64,000 nt of DNA from Pseudomonas sp. ML96 (GCF_000761545.1 NZ_JPMY01000006.1:124001-188000); one strand, 5' to 3'; positions 8,144 to 18,437 are shown, numbered from the stretch's first letter. Numbers and translations: made by a program. The notes: generated by a model not told the origin, from the letters alone.

Positions 8144-9985
8144 ATGAAGCGCTATGCGCGTGCGCTCCTGCTGGTGGTGTTGGCGGGAGGTCTGGGTTGG
8201 TCGTTCTGGAATAGCGCTGGCTGGCTGCAGCTGTGCGCCGGTCTGGCGCTGTTCCTGTTCGGCATGCAGTGCCTGGAGGAGGGGCTGCGCCAGTTGGCCG
8301 GGGGCAAGCTGGAGCAGCTGCTCGGGCGCAGCACGGCCACGCCGGGCAAGGCCATGCTGTTCGGCGTCGGTGGCACCATGCTGCTGCAGTCCAGTACCCT
8401 GGTCTCGCTGCTCACCATCGCCTTCATCAGCACCGGGCTGATCCAGCTGGCCGGTGGCATCGCCATCCTGTTCGGCGCCAACCTCGGCGCCACCAGCGGT
8501 ATCTGGCTGCTCGCGTTGGCCGGGCAGAATCTCAGCCTCAGCCCGTTGGCCCTGCCGCTGCTGGTGTTCGGTGTGCTGGCCGGTTTCCTCGGGGCGAAGA
8601 GCAAGGCCGCCGGGCGCATAGTGCTGGGCATCGCCTTCATCTTCTTCGGCATCGACCAGATCAAGGAGGGTTTTTCCAGCCTTGGTGGCGACATGGATAT
8701 GGCCGGCTACCAGGCCGAGGGACTGGCCGGGCAGCTGCTGTTCACCCTGATTGGCCTGATCGGCACCGTGGTTCTGCAGTCCAGCCACGCGACGCTGATG
8801 CTGACCCTGGCGGCCCTGGCCGGTGGCCAGCTGGAGCTGGGGCAGAGCCTGGCCATCGCCATCGGCTCCAACGTCGGCAGCAGCGTCAGTACGGCTGTGG
8901 TCGGCTCGCTCGGCGGCAACCGCAGTGGTCAGCGCCTGGCCCTGGCTCATGTGCTGTTCAACGTGGTCACCGCCACTCTGGCCTTCGTGCTGCTTGCGCC
9001 GCTGACCTGGCTGGTGCTGTGGCTGGCCGGCCTGGTCGGCCTGGGTGACAACAGTCTGATTCAGCTGGCGCTGTTCCACAGCCTGTTCAATGCCTTCGGC
9101 GTACTGCTGTTCTGGCCCTGGCAGGGGCGCCTGGCCGCGTTATTGCTGCGCTGGCTGCCGGAGCCGGCCGAACCGCAGGTGCTGATCACCGATCTGGCCG
9201 TGCCCGGTGCGCAGGAGGTCGCGCGTACCCGCGCGCGCTACCTCAACGACCAGGCGCTGGACTCGGTGGACGCCGCCGCCAGCGCGGTGATGCGCGAGCT
9301 GCGTCACCTGGGGCGGTTGAGCCTGGAAGTAATCTGCCATGCCCTGTACCTGCCGGTGGACCAGCTGGCCCAGGCGCATGGCGACGAGGCGTTGCTGCAG
9401 GCACGGCCGGGTGAGCATGCCCTGGACGCCGAGGCGCTCTACCAGCGCCACATCAAGGGCGTGTATGGCGACCTGTTGAGCTTCATGGGGCGCCTGGAGC
9501 TGCCGCTGGATGAGGCTCACCGCGAGTTCTGGCTGGCCTGCCAGCTGGCCGCGTTGCAACTGGTCGATGCAGTGAAGGATGCCAAACACCTGCAGAAGAA
9601 CCTCGGCCAGCAGCTGCGCGGCGAGCCTTCCACCGTGCGCGACACCTATGTCGAGCTGCGCCGCCACCTGCTGTTGCTGCTGCATGAGCTGTACGAACTG
9701 GTGCGAGCGCAAGAGCTGAGCGACGAGGTTTGGAGCGCGCGCCTGCAACTACTCGACGAGCAGGCGGCGGAGTTCGACCGGGCCTATCGCGAGCGGCTGT
9801 TCGCCATGGTTCGCCAGGGCCAGCTGGACGGCCTGCAGACCAGCTCGCTGATGAACGACCTGGGCTACGTCGGGCGCATCTTCCAGGGCCTGCGCAATGT
9901 CCTGCGGTTGGCCGATGAGCAGGGGCCGCTGCATGGCCTGCGCGAGGTCGAGATCGAGGGCGCCTCGCCGATCATCCTCGACTAG
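8144..9985 (+). CDS. Na/Pi cotransporter II-like membrane protein with PhoU-like C-terminus
   Basis: The 613-residue protein has two parts. An N-terminal membrane region (about 1-350) holds the two inverted-repeat QSS motifs of Na/Pi cotransporters (residues 82-84 in LLQSSTLVSLL and 212-214 in VLQSSHATLML). A helical cytoplasmic region (about 370-600) resembles PhoU. Members move phosphate with sodium, or help control cytoplasmic phosphate. I chose ATG 8144 because of the purine-rich GGGGGAAGGG just upstream and the sensible first membrane helix. The stop codon is one base from the end of the convergent ggt gene, with no obvious terminator between them. Confidence 0.88.
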   Translation: MKRYARALLLVVLAGGLGWSFWNSAGWLQLCAGLALFLFGMQCLEEGLRQLAGGKLEQLLGRSTATPGKAMLFGVGGTMLLQSSTLVSLLTIAFISTGLIQLAGGIAILFGANLGATSGIWLLALAGQNLSLSPLALPLLVFGVLAGFLGAKSKAAGRIVLGIAFIFFGIDQIKEGFSSLGGDMDMAGYQAEGLAGQLLFTLIGLIGTVVLQSSHATLMLTLAALAGGQLELGQSLAIAIGSNVGSSVSTAVVGSLGGNRSGQRLALAHVLFNVVTATLAFVLLAPLTWLVLWLAGLVGLGDNSLIQLALFHSLFNAFGVLLFWPWQGRLAALLLRWLPEPAEPQVLITDLAVPGAQEVARTRARYLNDQALDSVDAAASAVMRELRHLGRLSLEVICHALYLPVDQLAQAHGDEALLQARPGEHALDAEALYQRHIKGVYGDLLSFMGRLELPLDEAHREFWLACQLAALQLVDAVKDAKHLQKNLGQQLRGEPSTVRDTYVELRRHLLLLLHELYELVRAQELSDEVWSARLQLLDEQAAEFDRAYRERLFAMVRQGQLDGLQTSSLMNDLGYVGRIFQGLRNVLRLADEQGPLHGLREVEIEGASPIILD

Positions 9986-9986
9986 T

Positions 9987-11666
9987 TCAGTCCCTGCGCA
10001 GCAGCTCGGCGCGGCCCACGCCGCGCGGGTCGCTGGCGGCTTCCACCTGGCCATCGGTCTTGCGCCACAGCAGTACCTGCTGGTTGCCGTAGTTGCGCTC
10101 GACCCGCTGCAGCCGGTGGCCGCGCATCTCTAGGCTGTTCAACTGGCTGGGGCTGAAGGCGTCGGCCTCGTACTCGATCACATCCGGCAGGTACTGGTGG
10201 TGGTAGCGCGGCGTGGCCGGCCACTGTTGCACCGGCTTGCCGTCCAGGTAATCGAGCACGGCCAGCAGCACCATGCTGGGGATGCGGCTGCCGCCCGGCG
10301 TGCCGAAGCTGGCCAGTTCCTTGTCGCTTTCGATGAAGGTCGGGCTCATCGACGATAGCGGTCGCTTGCCCGGCGCGATGGCGTTGGCCTGGCTGCCGGA
10401 AAGGCCATAGGCGTTGCTGCCACGCGGGTCGGCGGCGAAGTCGTCCATCTCGTTGTTGAGTAGCACGCCGGTGCCGGGCACGGTGAAGGCGGCGCCGAAC
10501 GGTAGGTTGATCGACAGAGTGGCGGCCACCGCGTTGCCCTCGGCATCGAGCACGGTGAAGTGGGTGGTGTGATCGCCCTCGCGCCAGGCCGTGGCCGGCG
10601 GCAGGCTGCTGCTGGGCGTAGCGTTCTGCAGGGCAATGCTCTCGGCCAGACCCTTCAGGTAGCCGGGTGCGAGCAGTTGCTGCACGGGGTTGCGCACCTG
10701 ATCCGGGTCGCCGAGCAGGCCGCGGTCGCGATAGGCGCGTCGCAGCACCTCGACCACGTAATGGCTGCGCTGCACCGCGCCGGCCTTCTGCCAGGGCAGC
10801 TGCTGCAGCATCAGCAGGCTCTGCGCCAGGGCCACGCCACCGGCCGAGGGCGGCGGCGCGGCGATCAGCTCGCGGCCGCCGTCGAGGCTGATGCGTAGCG
10901 GCTGGCGTTCGACCACCCGGTAGTCGCGCAGGTCGCGCGCGCTCCACACACCGCCTGCGGCAGTGACGCCCTCCAGCAACAGGCGCGCCGTCTCGCCTTC
11001 GTAGAAGCCGGCCTGACCGTCGCGAGCCAGGCGCTCCAGGGTACGGGCCAGCGCCGGTTGGCGCAGCAGGCCGAACTCGGCGGGTACTCGGTTCTGCTCG
11101 AGGAAGATGGCGGCGCTGGTCGGGTCCTGCTGCAGCGCCTGCAGGCGCCATTCGGCGCGCTCGCGGTAGACCCGGTCGATGCCCACGCCGTCGCGCGCCA
11201 GGCGGATGGCCGGGGTCAGCGAATCACTCAGTGGCAGCTTGCCGTAGTGCTTGGCCAGATGGACCAGGCCTGCCGGCAGGCCGGGGATGGCCGCGGCCAG
11301 GGGGCCGTTGAGCGACAGCTCGCGCTGCACCGTGCCGTTGCGCCGGTACAGGTCGGGGCCGGCGGCCTGGGGCGCGCGCTCGCGGGCGTCGATGAAGCGA
11401 TAGGTCGGTTTCTCTCCCGCTTGTCGCAGCAGGAAGAAGCCACCGCCGCCGATGCCCGAGCCATAGGGTTCGGCCACTGCCAAGGCGGCGGCCATGGCCA
11501 CGGCGGCATCGAAGGCGTTGCCGCCGAGAGCCAGGGTTTCCAGGCCGGCGACGGTGGCGGCGGGGTGGGCGCTGGCGACGGCGGCCTGCTGGGGCAGTGT
11601 GGTTGCGGCCTGCACGCCGCTGGCGCAGACCAGCAGCAGGCTGGCGAGGAGGGTCTTGCGGAGCAT
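9987..11666 (-). CDS. ggt: Gamma-glutamyltranspeptidase
   Basis: This periplasmic N-terminal-nucleophile hydrolase transfers or hydrolyses the gamma-glutamyl group of glutathione and related compounds. The precursor has 559 residues with a signal peptide (1-20, ending GVQA-A). Self-cleavage is expected before Thr367 in DHTTHFTVLD, which becomes the catalytic N-terminus of the small subunit. The PGGSRIPSM oxyanion segment is intact. The large subunit includes GIGGGGFFLL and FIDARERAP. The gene is convergent with the Na/Pi cotransporter gene. No strong ribosome-binding site was seen, so a slightly different start remains possible. Confidence 0.95.
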   Translation of the reverse strand: MLRKTLLASLLLVCASGVQAATTLPQQAAVASAHPAATVAGLETLALGGNAFDAAVAMAAALAVAEPYGSGIGGGGFFLLRQAGEKPTYRFIDARERAPQAAGPDLYRRNGTVQRELSLNGPLAAAIPGLPAGLVHLAKHYGKLPLSDSLTPAIRLARDGVGIDRVYRERAEWRLQALQQDPTSAAIFLEQNRVPAEFGLLRQPALARTLERLARDGQAGFYEGETARLLLEGVTAAGGVWSARDLRDYRVVERQPLRISLDGGRELIAAPPPSAGGVALAQSLLMLQQLPWQKAGAVQRSHYVVEVLRRAYRDRGLLGDPDQVRNPVQQLLAPGYLKGLAESIALQNATPSSSLPPATAWREGDHTTHFTVLDAEGNAVAATLSINLPFGAAFTVPGTGVLLNNEMDDFAADPRGSNAYGLSGSQANAIAPGKRPLSSMSPTFIESDKELASFGTPGGSRIPSMVLLAVLDYLDGKPVQQWPATPRYHHQYLPDVIEYEADAFSPSQLNSLEMRGHRLQRVERNYGNQQVLLWRKTDGQVEAASDPRGVGRAELLRRD

Positions 11667-11727
11667 TGGGGCGATCCGTGCGGGGCAGGCCCTACAGCCT
11701 AGCGAAGATCGACCGGCAGCGGGGGAA

Positions 11728-12024
<297 letters not shown>

Positions 12025-12103
12025 TCAATGGGCGAATTGTGCCGGATTGACGGCCTTCGCGCCACGCGCGGGCGACCGGAGTCACCCGCCGTGTCGCTTC
12101 GAC

Positions 12104-13022
<919 letters not shown>

Positions 13023-13025
13023 GGC

Positions 13026-14618
13026 TTACGCCTTCAAGCGCTCGGCGAGCAGGGTTGAGAGCTTGGCGGTGAGGCCATAGATCGACAGCTGCGGGTTGGC
13101 GCCGATGCTGGTGGGGAACAGCGAGCCGTCGTGGATCGACAGGTTCTCCAGCTGGTGGTGGCGGCCCAGGCTGTCGGTGACCGCGCTCTTGGCATCCTCG
13201 CCCATGGCGCAGCCGCCCATCACGTGGGCGCTGCCCAGGCGGGTCTGGAACAGGCGCAGGTCGAGGCGATCGATCAGCGCTTTGGCCTCGGCCGGCGTCT
13301 TCGCGTAGTCGGCCGCGGCGTGCACCGGCAGCACGGCCTTGGCGCCGGCGGCGAACTGGATCTCGGCCATGCTGTGGAAGGCGCGGCGGATGCCGTCCCA
13401 GGTGTAGTCGGTCATCTGGTAGTCGAGCACTGGAGTGCCGTCGCCACGCAGCTCCACCGTGCCCTCGGCGCTGTCCGGGTGGAAGCCGTCGCGCATCAGC
13501 GCCAGCATCACGTTGGTGTGCGGCAGCTGCTCCATGCGCAGGGCGTTGTCGACGCCGAAGCGGCCGAGCAGGGTGGCGGCCAGGGCTGGTTGCAGCGGCG
13601 GTACCTCCAGCTTGTAGGACATGTGCCCGGCGGCGCCGTCGTTCCACTGGAAGTGATCGGAGTACACCGACTGCGGCGCACCGTAGAAGGGATTGATGAC
13701 CTGCTCGAACTGCGCCGCGGAGAAGTTCACCACGTGCAGGAAGGTGCGCTTGCCGGCGCGCTGGTGCGGGTCCGGCGCCTGCGAGCGCAGCAACAGTGCC
13801 GGCGAGTTGATGCCGCCGCCGGCCAACACGTAGTGGCGCGCCTTGACCATGATGCGCCGGCCGTTGGGCGCCACTGCGCGCTCGTCCATGCCCAGGCACT
13901 CCAGGCCGCTGACGCGCTCGCCGTCGTGGATCAGGCGTTCGGCGCGGGCCAGATAGAGCAGGGCGCCACCCTTGTCGAGTGCGGCCGGGATGGTGGTGAC
14001 CAGCATCGACTGCTTGGCGTTGACCGGGCAGCCCATGCCGCAATAACCGAGGTTCCAGCAGCCGCGCACGTTGCGCGGGATGATGTGCCAGGCGTAGCCG
14101 AGCTTCTCGCAGCCGTCCTTGATCACCTGGTTGTTGGGGTTCGGCGGAATGGCCCAGGGCATCACGCCCAGGCGCTGTTCCATCTGTTCGAACCAGGGCG
14201 CCATTTCGGCGGCGCTGTGGCCCTGTACGCCGTGCGCATCGGCCCAGTGCTGCAGGGTCGGCTCCGGGGTGCGGAAGCTGGAGGTCCAGTTGACCAGGGT
14301 GGTACCGCCCACGGCACGGCCCTGCATGATGGTGATGGCGCCATCCTTGCTCATGCGCCCGATGCCTTCCTGGTACAGCTGCGGGTAGGCGTCGGCCTCC
14401 TGCATCTTGAAGTCGCTGCTGGTCTTCAGCGGACCTTCCTCGATCAGCAGCACCTTGAAGCCGGCAGCGCTGAGGATCTCGGCGGTTGTACCACCACCGG
14501 CGCCGCTGCCGATGATGGCGACATCGGCCTCCAGCAGCAGGTCCTGTTCCAGGCGCGAGCCGTCGTAGGTGGTCCAGCCACGGGCCAGGCCGTCGCGGAA
14601 GATATCGGGTACAGGCAT
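13026..14618 (-). CDS. laoA: GMC-family long-chain alcohol dehydrogenase, LaoA-like
   Basis: This 530-residue FAD-dependent oxidoreductase belongs to the glucose-methanol-choline family. The dinucleotide-binding motif GSGAGGG is at residues 37-43, followed by the acidic LLIEEG strand end. The C-terminal GMC block (HVMGGCAMGED, then SLFPTSIGANPQLSI) carries the catalytic His region. Gene order with laoB, laoC and a TetR gene matches PA0364-PA0367 of P. aeruginosa, described as laoABCR for long-chain alcohol oxidation. I chose the ATG at 14618; an in-frame extension of 29 residues overlaps laoB and looks non-coding. The protein itself has no export signal, unlike LaoB. Confidence 0.88.
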   Translation of the reverse strand: MPVPDIFRDGLARGWTTYDGSRLEQDLLLEADVAIIGSGAGGGTTAEILSAAGFKVLLIEEGPLKTSSDFKMQEADAYPQLYQEGIGRMSKDGAITIMQGRAVGGTTLVNWTSSFRTPEPTLQHWADAHGVQGHSAAEMAPWFEQMEQRLGVMPWAIPPNPNNQVIKDGCEKLGYAWHIIPRNVRGCWNLGYCGMGCPVNAKQSMLVTTIPAALDKGGALLYLARAERLIHDGERVSGLECLGMDERAVAPNGRRIMVKARHYVLAGGGINSPALLLRSQAPDPHQRAGKRTFLHVVNFSAAQFEQVINPFYGAPQSVYSDHFQWNDGAAGHMSYKLEVPPLQPALAATLLGRFGVDNALRMEQLPHTNVMLALMRDGFHPDSAEGTVELRGDGTPVLDYQMTDYTWDGIRRAFHSMAEIQFAAGAKAVLPVHAAADYAKTPAEAKALIDRLDLRLFQTRLGSAHVMGGCAMGEDAKSAVTDSLGRHHQLENLSIHDGSLFPTSIGANPQLSIYGLTAKLSTLLAERLKA

Positions 14619-14665
14619 GTTCAGGCTCTTTTCTTGTAATTCTGCAAAGGGAGCGGGGCGGACCG

Positions 14666-15211
14666 TTAGAAAGCAGGCGGGCCGGGATAGCCGCAATGGG
14701 CCCAAGATTGTGGTCGGGAATACCAGGACATCAGCACCATCTGCAGCAACGAGGAATGGCCCATGCGCAGCAGGTCCAGCGAGCTGTGTTCCCAGCGGGT
14801 GAGGAACTGGCTGACGTCGGCGCTACTGGCGTTTTCCCAGCTGCCCCAGATGCCGGTCAGCGGACCACGGGTGACGCCCATGGCCAGTACGTCGAGCAGT
14901 TGCTGGGTGAGCTTGAGCAGCTCCGGCGAGACGTGATGCAGGCTGTGGTCGATGCCCTGCAGGGTGGCGTCTACCGCCGCCTGCATGGTGTCGGGCTGTA
15001 CCGCGCCCTGCAGCACGGCGGGGATGATGGCGCGCAGGCTGGGCAGGTCGCTGCTGCGCAGCACGGTGAAGCTGGCTGCCGGGCCGGCGGCCGAGCAGCC
15101 GCTGAGGCTGGCGGTGACCCCGGCGGTGGCGAGGAACGCCCCGCCGAGCAGGCCGACCTTGAGCAGGCCGCGGCGCGAGAGCTGCGGCGCGGCGTTGGTG
15201 AGTTCGCTCAT
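14666..15211 (-). CDS. laoB: Tat-signal small subunit-like protein, LaoB-like
   Basis: The 181-residue protein begins with a twin-arginine signal: SRRGLLKVG at about 12-20, then a long Ala/Gly-rich hydrophobic stretch. That stretch ends in LSGC-S, a plausible lipobox with Cys near residue 39. The rest is small and mostly helical, resembling the accessory subunit 3 of gluconate 2-dehydrogenase-type enzymes, which pairs with GMC subunits. It lies between laoC and laoA with 47 bp to laoA. Tat lipoprotein processing is an inference from the motif order; plain Tat export is the alternative. Confidence 0.75.
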   Translation of the reverse strand: MSELTNAAPQLSRRGLLKVGLLGGAFLATAGVTASLSGCSAAGPAASFTVLRSSDLPSLRAIIPAVLQGAVQPDTMQAAVDATLQGIDHSLHHVSPELLKLTQQLLDVLAMGVTRGPLTGIWGSWENASSADVSQFLTRWEHSSLDLLRMGHSSLLQMVLMSWYSRPQSWAHCGYPGPPAF

Positions 15212-15220
15212 CTGGGCCCC

Positions 15221-16651
15221 TTAGCGGATGAACAGCTTCTGGATCAGCTTCTGGATCGCCGTGCCGTAAGGAGGGTAGATGACGCGGGCGGCGTTGAAGC
15301 GCTGCTTGATCAGCACGCCCTTGGCCTTGCTGAAGGTCAGGAAGCCCTCGTGGCCGTGGTAGTGGCCCATGCCGGAGGGGCCGACGCCGCCGAACGGCAT
15401 GTCGTCCTGGGCCACGTGCAGCAGAGTGTCGTTGAGGCAGGCGCCGCCGGAGTGGGTCTCGGTCAGCACGCGCTGCTGCTCGGCCTTGTCATAGCCGAAG
15501 TAGTACAGCGCCAGCGGGCGCGGGCGGTCGGCGATGTAGGCGAAGGCGTCGTCCAGACGCTGGTAGGGAACTACCGGCAGCAGCGGGCCGAAGATTTCCT
15601 CCTGCATCAGCTTCATCTCGTCGGAGACGTTCAGCACCAGGCTGTGGGCCATGCGTCGGCCCTGGTCGGCCGGGAACAGCGGAACGATCTGTGCGCCCTT
15701 GCTCTCGGCATCGCTGATGTAGCCCTTGAGGCGGTTCAGCTGGCGCTCGTTGATGATCGCGGTGTAGTCGGCGTTGCCTTCCAGCTTGGGATAGAAACGC
15801 TGCACGGCGGCACGGTAGGCGGCGACGAAGCCCTCGACGCGCTCCTGCGGCACCAGCACGTAGTCCGGCGCCACGCAGGTCTGCCCGGCGTTCATGGTCT
15901 TGCCGAAGGCGATGCGCTCGGCGGCGTCTTCCAGCGGTACGTCGGCGGAGACGATGGCCGGCGACTTGCCGCCCAGTTCCAGGGTCACCGGCACCAGGTT
16001 CTCGGCGGCGGCGCGCATGACGTGCTTGCCGATGCTGGTGGCGCCGGTGAACAGCAGGTGGTCGAACGGCAGCTTGGAGAAGGCCTGGCCGACCTCGGCC
16101 TCGCCCAGCACCACGGCAACCTGGTCTTCGGGGAAGACCTTGGCCAGCAGGTCCTTGACCAGCTGCGAGGTGGCTGGGGTCGATTCGCTCATCTTGATCA
16201 TCACCCGGTTGCCGGCGGCCAGGGCGCCGATCAGCGGGCCGAAGGCCAGGTACAGCGGGTAGTTCCACGGCACGATCACGCCGACCACGCCCAGCGGCTG
16301 ATACACCACGCGCGCCGAGGCGGGCTGGAAGGCCATGCCGACATGGCGGCGCGAGGGCTTCATCCACTTGCCCAGGCGTTTGCTGGCGTAGTCGATGCCA
16401 TGCAGGCTGGGCATGATCTCGGCCAGCAGGGTCTCGTTGGCTGCACGGTTGCTGAAGTCGCGGGACACCGCGTCGATCAGCGCCTGCTTCTCGCCGAGGA
16501 TCAGCTCCCGAAGGGCTTTGAGCCAGGCACGGCGCTGCTCGGCGGACGGCATCGGCTGGGCGCGGTAGGCAGCGCGCTGGGCGGCCAGCAGCGGCTCCAG
16601 GGCGTCTATCTGTTGTTGGTTTTGTTGGAGATAGGCTACGTCGGCGACCAT
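15221..16651 (-). CDS. laoC: Aldehyde dehydrogenase, LaoC/coniferyl-aldehyde dehydrogenase type
   Basis: This NAD(P)-dependent enzyme oxidises the aldehyde made by the alcohol dehydrogenase to a fatty acid. The 476-residue protein has the complete ALDH set: VIVPWNYPL, FTGATSIGKH, general base Glu225 in LELGGKSP, and nucleophile Cys259 in NAGQTCVAPDY. Length and the C-terminal membrane-proximal basic segment fit the class 3/coniferyl aldehyde dehydrogenase group. It is the first gene of the lao operon, with a strong promoter overlapped by a palindrome just upstream, and it is nine bases from laoB. Confidence 0.9.
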   Translation of the reverse strand: MVADVAYLQQNQQQIDALEPLLAAQRAAYRAQPMPSAEQRRAWLKALRELILGEKQALIDAVSRDFSNRAANETLLAEIMPSLHGIDYASKRLGKWMKPSRRHVGMAFQPASARVVYQPLGVVGVIVPWNYPLYLAFGPLIGALAAGNRVMIKMSESTPATSQLVKDLLAKVFPEDQVAVVLGEAEVGQAFSKLPFDHLLFTGATSIGKHVMRAAAENLVPVTLELGGKSPAIVSADVPLEDAAERIAFGKTMNAGQTCVAPDYVLVPQERVEGFVAAYRAAVQRFYPKLEGNADYTAIINERQLNRLKGYISDAESKGAQIVPLFPADQGRRMAHSLVLNVSDEMKLMQEEIFGPLLPVVPYQRLDDAFAYIADRPRPLALYYFGYDKAEQQRVLTETHSGGACLNDTLLHVAQDDMPFGGVGPSGMGHYHGHEGFLTFSKAKGVLIKQRFNAARVIYPPYGTAIQKLIQKLFIR

Positions 16652-16691
16652 GGTGGCGTCCTCGTGGGGAGCGGCGGATTAGGTTGAGTGA

Positions 16692-16720
16692 TTTTTAGAG
16701 TAAATGCTCTAAACTGTCAA
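16692..16720 (-). promoter_or_regulatory. Promoter of the laoC-laoB-laoA operon
   Basis: On the minus strand a perfect -35 TTGACA (plus-strand 16715-16720) is followed by a 17-bp spacer and the -10-like TAAAAA (16692-16697). The predicted transcript start is about 35 bp before the laoC ATG. The palindrome at 16694-16713 covers almost all of the spacer and part of the -10. Confidence 0.7.
16694..16713. promoter_or_regulatory. Probable LaoR operator palindrome
   Basis: A 7-bp perfect inverted repeat, TTTAGAG and CTCTAAA, is separated by six bases (TAAATG), 20 bp overall. It lies between laoC and the divergent laoR gene, inside the laoC promoter. Size and placement fit a TetR-family dimer site that blocks RNA polymerase. 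Binding by LaoR is inferred from position. Confidence 0.7.
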
Positions 16721-16791
16721 TCGAGGGCTGCGCCGGTCGTCAGCCCGTATGCTTCCCTGTACTTTTGTCACTTTTCGCACCGAGCCGAACC

Positions 16792-17451
16792 ATGGCCCCG
16801 AAGAACAAGACCCGCGACCGCATCGTCGAAGCCAGCCTGGAGCTGTTCAATGCCCAGGGCGAGCGCAGCGTCACCACCAACCACATCGCCGCGCACCTGG
16901 GCATGTCGCCGGGCAACCTGTATTACCACTTCCGCAACAAGCAGGTGATCATTGCCGAGCTGTTCGCCGAGTACGAAAGCCGGGTCGACGCCTTTCTCCG
17001 CCCACCAGAAGGGCGCGCGCTGACGGTGGCGGACAAGACCTTCTATCTGGAGGCGCTGCTGGCGGCCATGTGGCACTACCGCTTCCTGCACCGCGACCTT
17101 GAGCATCTTCTGGAAACCGACTCCGAGCTGGCCGAGCGCTACCGCGCCTTCGCCCATCGCTGCCTGCAAGGTGCGTCGAACATCTACCAGGGCTTCGTCG
17201 ACGCCGGCATCCTGATCATGAGTCCGGCGCAGATCGAGGCGCTGACCCTCAACAGCTGGATCATCCTCACCTCATGGGTGCGTTTCCTCTGCACCGTGCG
17301 CAGCAACCCCGGCGACCTCAGCGAGGAGCTGATGCGTCGCGGCATCTACCAGGTGCTGGCGCTGGAAGGGGGATATGCCACCGAGGTCGCGCGGCCGGAA
17401 GTGGAAGCGCTGTACCAGCGCCTCCACGTACCGCTGGAACGGATCTTCTAG
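16792..17451 (+). CDS. laoR: TetR-family repressor, LaoR-like
   Basis: This 219-residue regulator has a helix-turn-helix near the N-terminus (ASLELFNAQGERSVTTNHIA, then LGMSPGNLYYHFRNK) and a ligand-binding C-terminal domain. I chose ATG 16792 (MAPKNKTRDRIVEAS) because it gives the usual short arm before the DNA-binding domain. It is divergent from laoC across a gap holding the palindrome. In the related P. aeruginosa cluster the regulator responds to products of long-chain alcohol metabolism; the ligand here is unknown. Its stop codon overlaps that of the convergent hydrolase gene. Confidence 0.88.
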   Translation: MAPKNKTRDRIVEASLELFNAQGERSVTTNHIAAHLGMSPGNLYYHFRNKQVIIAELFAEYESRVDAFLRPPEGRALTVADKTFYLEALLAAMWHYRFLHRDLEHLLETDSELAERYRAFAHRCLQGASNIYQGFVDAGILIMSPAQIEALTLNSWIILTSWVRFLCTVRSNPGDLSEELMRRGIYQVLALEGGYATEVARPEVEALYQRLHVPLERIF

Positions 17452-18437
17452 CGCTCCGCACCGGCCAGCCAGGCCGGGATGCGTCGCTCCAGATAGAACT
17501 CCGGCCGGCGCGGCGAGCCGCCGACGAAGCCGACATGCCCGCCACGGGTGTGCAGTTCCAGCTGGGTGCTGGCCGACAGTTCCTGGCTCAGCGGCACGCT
17601 GTGCGGGAAGACGAAGGGATCGTCGCTGGACTGGATGATCAGGGTCGGCGTGGCGATGCGCTCCAGGTAATAGCGGCTGGAGGCACGGCGGTAGTAGTCG
17701 TCGGCATCGGCGTAGCCGTGCAGCGGCGCGGTGAAGCGGCCGTCGAAATCCCAGAAGGTGCGCATGCCCTCCAGCGGGCCGAGCTGCTGCAGCGCCGCCA
17801 GGCGCTCGTGATGACCCTCGTCGGTGAAGCGCTGCTGCTTGTCACGCACATAGGCCACCAGCTCGCGCATAAAGTGGGCCTGGTAGACCTTGGAGAAGCC
17901 GCGGTCGATACGCTCGGCGCAGTGGTCCAGGCGGAACGGCACCGACACTGCCACCGCGCCCTGCAGGCCCGATTCGTTACCCGACTCGCCGAGATACTTG
18001 AGCAGCACATTGCCGCCCAGCGAGTAACCCACGGCATACAGCGGCGCCAGCGGCCGCTGCGCCTGCAGATGGCGGACCACGCTGACCACGTCCTCGCTGA
18101 CCCCGGAGTGGTAGCCGCGCGGCAGCAGGTTGGGCTCGCCCGAGCAGCCTCGCCAGTTCAGCGCCACGCTGGCCCAGCCTCGTGCGGCCAGCTGCTGCTG
18201 CAGGCCGAGCACATAGTGCGAGCTGGAGGAACCGGTCAGCCCATGCAGCACCAGCACCAGCGGCGCTGTGGCCTCGTGTGGGCCGTGCCAGTCGAGGTCG
18301 AGAAAATCGCCGTCCTCCAGCCACAGGCGCTCACGCTGGCGTTGCAGTGGCGGCGGGGTGCGGCACAGCGAGCCGAACAGGGTCTGCAGGTGTGGGCTGG
18401 GCAGCCACCAGGCGGGGGAGAAGGTCGGTGCGGACAT
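17448..18437 (-). CDS. YheT-family alpha/beta hydrolase
   Basis: The 329-residue protein has the YheT (UPF0017) pattern: VLVLHGLTGSS, NWRGCSGEPN, and the nucleophile elbow GYSLGGNVLLKYLGE. Asp in SSDDPFVFP and His in RGGHVGFVGG complete the likely triad. It is predicted to be a cytoplasmic esterase or hydrolase of unknown substrate. The last codons overlap the laoR stop codon on the other strand (CTAG shared). PAO1 has a similar gene next to the lao cluster, so the position is conserved, but I see no direct functional link. Confidence 0.88.
   Translation of the reverse strand: MSAPTFSPAWWLPSPHLQTLFGSLCRTPPPLQRQRERLWLEDGDFLDLDWHGPHEATAPLVLVLHGLTGSSSSHYVLGLQQQLAARGWASVALNWRGCSGEPNLLPRGYHSGVSEDVVSVVRHLQAQRPLAPLYAVGYSLGGNVLLKYLGESGNESGLQGAVAVSVPFRLDHCAERIDRGFSKVYQAHFMRELVAYVRDKQQRFTDEGHHERLAALQQLGPLEGMRTFWDFDGRFTAPLHGYADADDYYRRASSRYYLERIATPTLIIQSSDDPFVFPHSVPLSQELSASTQLELHTRGGHVGFVGGSPRRPEFYLERRIPAWLAGAER

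Noticed and set aside
13131..14639. Long open frame (502 codons) antisense to laoA
   Set aside because: Shadow of the GMC oxidoreductase gene with no recognisable motif.
14696..16687. Long open frame (663 codons) antisense to laoB and laoC
   Set aside because: It spans two well-supported genes on the other strand and has the composition of an antisense artefact.
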